Positions 32,652 through 34,966 of a stretch of DNA of 34,966 nt are shown piece after piece. Within the stretch, counting starts at the first letter, position 1. Every line of letters begins with the position of its first letter. Below the pieces are notes generated by a model. That model worked only from the letters and a program-made list of their open reading frames with translations, was not told where the DNA came from and did no database searches. The stretch covers positions 1 to 34,966 of the forward strand of contig PTLH01000009.1 in NCBI GenBank assembly GCA_002938035.1, written 5' to 3'. Source of the stretch: Alphaproteobacteria bacterium MarineAlpha3_Bin6. Lineage in GTDB: Bacteria > Pseudomonadota > Alphaproteobacteria > Rhodospirillales > UBA2165. The position numbers were made by a program, and so were the translations under genes.

Positions 32652-33086
32652 TCAGATTAACCCCAACTCTCGGAGTTCATCCGCCAATGCTGACGGTAAG
32701 TTTGTTACTTTTGAATGAGAGGGATGCAGATCTGTTGGAATATCCTCTGGTTTCAGATATCGCCAGCCTTGAAAGGCCTTTTGGCGTCGTGCAACGACTT
32801 GCTTTAGCTCCGGGTCAATTTGAATAGCACAATACGCCCTTCCCTCTTCGTTTGTGTGCCTTTCAATACCCAAAATTCTTTGGCGCACCTTGATATACTT
32901 TTTGATAACCCAATAGATAGACCCGTCATCAATTAGCTCGTCCATCCGTTTAGGAATGTTTCTCGTATACGTATATAGTTCACTTTTATTTTCTGCCGCA
33001 CTTTGAATCAGGCGTTCAGCTTGAAGCTGCTTTAGTTTTGCAACACTTTCAACTCGGGCTGCCATGCGTAGGAGATGGATAGTCAT
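32652..33086 (-). CDS. DUF1489 family protein
   Basis: A 144-residue protein matching DUF1489, a family of about 140 residues largely restricted to alphaproteobacteria and without known function. Landmarks: N-terminal MTIHLLRMAARVESVAKL, then TRNIPKRMDELIDDGSIYWVIKKYIKVRQRILGIE (about 42-76), DPELKQVVARRQKAFQGWRYLKPEDIPTDL (about 91-120), and a C-terminal LPSALADELRELGLI. It is basic and soluble, with no signal peptide. The ATG start at 33086 gives the conserved N-terminus. It lies on the same strand as the LiuC-like gene, 97 bases downstream of it, and may share a transcript with the 77-codon gene that follows. Confidence 0.9.
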   Translation of the reverse strand: MTIHLLRMAARVESVAKLKQLQAERLIQSAAENKSELYTYTRNIPKRMDELIDDGSIYWVIKKYIKVRQRILGIERHTNEEGRAYCAIQIDPELKQVVARRQKAFQGWRYLKPEDIPTDLHPSHSKVTNLPSALADELRELGLI

Positions 33087-33183
33087 TTAAAATTGAACGT
33101 GCGGATTAACTTTGAAATTGAACATTTATCAGATTCATATATCATTACTAAATAATGGATTTATCGAGATATATCCTGATTAC

Positions 33184-33981
33184 CTACTCGTCCATCAAAT
33201 ACCAATTAGGGGAACGCTTTTCAAGAAAAGCTTGAAACCCTTCTATTCCCTCGGGAGTACTTCGACCCGCCGCGCTAATTCTAGCCATCTTTTCTATTTC
33301 TTCGTCTGGTAATAGACTATCACCTACCTCTGCAATAAGAGCCTTTGTATCCCTTATTGCCTTTGGTCCGCCGCGAAGCAGTTGATCTATTATAGGTGCT
33401 GCAGCCACATCTAAACTTCCTACTGCACAAATTTCGTGAACTAGCCCAATTGCTTTCGCTTCTCTCACATCAAATGTTTCGGCTGTAAGGGCATATCTTC
33501 GCATTTGACGAACACCAATCGCATTTATTAACTGGATCATAATTGGCGCGGGCGTGATCCCAACCCTGACTTCAGTAATAGCAAATCGCGCATCTTCAGA
33601 AGCTATAACGATATCGCATGCAGCAGCATACCCGGTCCCTCCACCAAAACAGGCGTTATGAATCATACCAATGGTCGGTACTTTACAATTATTCAAGGCC
33701 CTCATGACACCCGTACTCAGTCGGGCCGCAGCTAATTGCACCTCGGGCGTAGATATGGCTAGCTCTTTAAACCAATTCACGTCGGCACCAGCAGAAAAAT
33801 GCTTTCCTGCGCCCCGTAACGTAATCACCCGAACAGAAGTATCCGATTCCAATTCACTAATTGTGCCCTGAAGTTGTATGAGAAACTCTTCATTATAACC
33901 GTTAAAAATATTTGGGCGATTGAGTGTAATCGTAGCAACACCCTGGCTACTTAGTGATTTCAAAATCAATTGTTCTGACAT
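33184..33981 (-). CDS. Enoyl-CoA hydratase family, LiuC-like methylglutaconyl-CoA hydratase
   Basis: A 265-residue crotonase-fold enzyme. The CoA and oxyanion-hole segment HFSAGADVNW is at 61-70, and the second oxyanion glycine lies in CFGGGTGYAAACD (111-123). The acidic residue corresponding to rat hydratase Glu144 is replaced (GGGTGY), while the one matching Glu164 is kept as Glu137 in AITEVRVGITPAP. The same pattern (GG-x-x-G then SEVR-G-x-AP) is typical, as I recall, of Pseudomonas LiuC, the 3-methylglutaconyl-CoA hydratase of leucine breakdown, so loss of the first glutamate is a subfamily trait. Other short-chain enoyl-CoA substrates are possible. It lies 120 bases downstream of a thiolase gene on the same strand. 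Confidence 0.86.
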   Translation of the reverse strand: MSEQLILKSLSSQGVATITLNRPNIFNGYNEEFLIQLQGTISELESDTSVRVITLRGAGKHFSAGADVNWFKELAISTPEVQLAAARLSTGVMRALNNCKVPTIGMIHNACFGGGTGYAAACDIVIASEDARFAITEVRVGITPAPIMIQLINAIGVRQMRRYALTAETFDVREAKAIGLVHEICAVGSLDVAAAPIIDQLLRGGPKAIRDTKALIAEVGDSLLPDEEIEKMARISAAGRSTPEGIEGFQAFLEKRSPNWYLMDE

Positions 33982-34101
33982 ATTACTTTACACTTTCTGG
34001 GCACTGCATGAATTTAATATCCTAATTTTTGGGTTTTAATAAACCAGTAGAAGAACCAGACAATGAAACAACCGTCATCTAGTTAAAAACCATCAGAACG
34101 A

Positions 34102-34966
34102 CTAGTTTAACCTCTCAATGGCGATTGCAGTAGCTTCTCCACCTCCAATACAGAGAGATGCAACACCCTTTTTAAGATCATATCTACTGAGCGCATGTAA
34201 TAAGGTTACAATAATCCTTGCACCAGTTGCACCCACAGGATGCCCAAGAGCGCAGGCACCACCGTGTACATTTACTTTATCATGCGACAAACCGAGATCC
34301 TTCATCGCTGCCATAGTGACAACCGCAAAAGCCTCGTTAATTTCGAAAAGATCAACTTCATCTTTATTCCAAGAGGCTTTTTCCAGCACCTTATTAATAG
34401 CTTCAATAGGAGCTGTCGTGAACCATTCCGGATCTTGGGCATGAGTGGCATGCCCAAGTATAGCAGCTAGAGGAGTTAAACCTTGTTTCTCAGCTTCAGA
34501 ACGCCGCACTAATATCAAGGCTGCAGCGCCATCCGAAATGGAACTAGAATTTGCTGCTGTAACGGTTCCATGCTCTCTAAATGCGGGTTTAAGTTCCGGA
34601 ATTTTTTCAGGTCTTGCATTTCTCGGTTGTTCATCGCTTTTTATTACAGTTTCTGCTTTTCGAGATTGAACAGTAATCGGCACTATTTCATCAGAAAAAT
34701 ATCCATTCTCTGCCGCCAGTAAGGCACGTTTCAACGAGGTAATAGCAAACTCGTCTTGCGCATCACGAGTAAACTGATAGGCCTCAGCGGTATTTTCTGC
34801 GTAAACACCCATTAAAGTTCCTTTGTCATAAGCGTCTTCAAGGCCATCTATAAACATGTGATCCTTTAGTTGGCCATGCCCCATCCGCATTCCTGACCGA
34901 GCATCCGGTAGCAAGTACGGGGCATTGCTCATGCTCTCCATTCCACCAGCCACCATAATTTCGTGG
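34102..34966 (-). CDS. Acetyl-CoA acetyltransferase (thiolase), N-terminus beyond window
   Basis: The gene runs off the end of the window, which holds the C-terminal 288 codons or so; the frame is open across 34966, reading HEIMVAGGMESMSNAP. This is a degradative or biosynthetic thiolase that condenses two acyl-CoAs or cleaves 3-ketoacyl-CoA. Motifs present: NSSSISDGAAALILV, FEINEAFAVV with the conserved NEAF, GGACALGHPVGATGAR with the catalytic histidine, and the C-terminal LCIGGGEATA with the second active-site cysteine. The first active-site cysteine (near residue 90 in relatives) lies outside. A methionine at 34956 is internal, not the start. Together with the LiuC-like hydratase it suggests acyl-CoA or branched-chain amino acid metabolism. 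Confidence 0.95.
   Translation of the reverse strand, partial: HEIMVAGGMESMSNAPYLLPDARSGMRMGHGQLKDHMFIDGLEDAYDKGTLMGVYAENTAEAYQFTRDAQDEFAITSLKRALLAAENGYFSDEIVPITVQSRKAETVIKSDEQPRNARPEKIPELKPAFREHGTVTAANSSSISDGAAALILVRRSEAEKQGLTPLAAILGHATHAQDPEWFTTAPIEAINKVLEKASWNKDEVDLFEINEAFAVVTMAAMKDLGLSHDKVNVHGGACALGHPVGATGARIIVTLLHALSRYDLKKGVASLCIGGGEATAIAIERLN

Noticed and set aside
34035-34060. Hairpin GGTTT-TAAT-AAACC as a terminator for the thiolase gene
   Set aside because: On the minus strand the stem is followed by an A-rich, not T-rich, sequence and the stem is only 5 bp.

Overview
The window looks like a chromosomal segment of an uncultured or little-studied alphaproteobacterium, probably of a Rhodospirillales-like lineage with a moderately AT-rich genome (judged by eye). 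The case rests on lineage-typical genes: an NDUFA12-type complex I accessory subunit, DUF2155 and DUF1489 proteins, a fused ThiS-ThiG thiazole synthase, a DUF482 acyltransferase-like protein, a coenzyme B12-dependent NrdJ ribonucleotide reductase with a C-terminal cysteine-rich tail, and a clpS-clpA pair next to a SPOR-domain D,D-carboxypeptidase. I see no rRNA, tRNA, CRISPR array, insertion sequence, phage gene or integration site.

Layout. Bases 1-120 are the 3' end of a NifU/NfuA-like iron-sulfur protein. Bases 155-2785 hold a two-gene cassette, a B12-binding-type radical SAM protein ending in a Cys-Cys-Ala-Glu-Pro tail followed 9 bases later by an ATP-grasp ligase. This is the most likely place for poorly described chemistry. 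Bases 2782-5559 hold threonine aldolase, a five-copy 13-base tandem repeat, an AlkA-like DNA glycosylase and glyoxalase II (TTG start behind a perfect Shine-Dalgarno). Bases 5697-8650 (minus) are thiSG coupled to a TPR/O-GlcNAc-transferase-like gene. Bases 8853-10867 carry aroQ, aat, DUF2155 and NDUFA12, a familiar alphaproteobacterial block from which accB-accC is missing. Bases 10965-12494 encode a second TPR glycosyltransferase, of a GT9-like type. Bases 12913-16587 are nrdJ, closed by a strong terminator.

Bases 16831-19202 hold a RidA-family protein with a C-terminal extension, the DUF482 protein and an unrecognised four-helix membrane protein. Bases 19342-22054 (minus) are clpS-clpA, then a 709-base gap, then dacA. 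Bases 24026-28114 (minus) form a compact sugar-nucleotide cluster galU-ugd-algC/manB-type mutase plus a gamma-glutamylcyclotransferase-like gene. Upstream of it lies a VWA-protein/membrane J-protein pair (28220-29650). The rest holds an FAD oxidoreductase of the L-2-hydroxyglutarate oxidase type, a secreted GH114/TM1410-like protein, two small conserved unknowns (77 aa and DUF1489), a LiuC-like hydratase and the C-terminal part of a thiolase cut by the window end.

How genes fit together. GalU, Ugd and the mutase supply UDP-glucose, UDP-glucuronate and hexose-1-phosphates for envelope or exopolysaccharide, which fits the two TPR glycosyltransferases and the secreted glycosidase-like protein. 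Aat, ClpS and ClpA are three components of the bacterial N-degron pathway. The LiuC-like hydratase and thiolase point to branched-chain amino acid or acyl-CoA breakdown. Most genes are housekeeping. The items worth a second look are the radical SAM/ATP-grasp cassette, the 13-base repeat, the VWA/J-protein pair and the unrecognised membrane protein.
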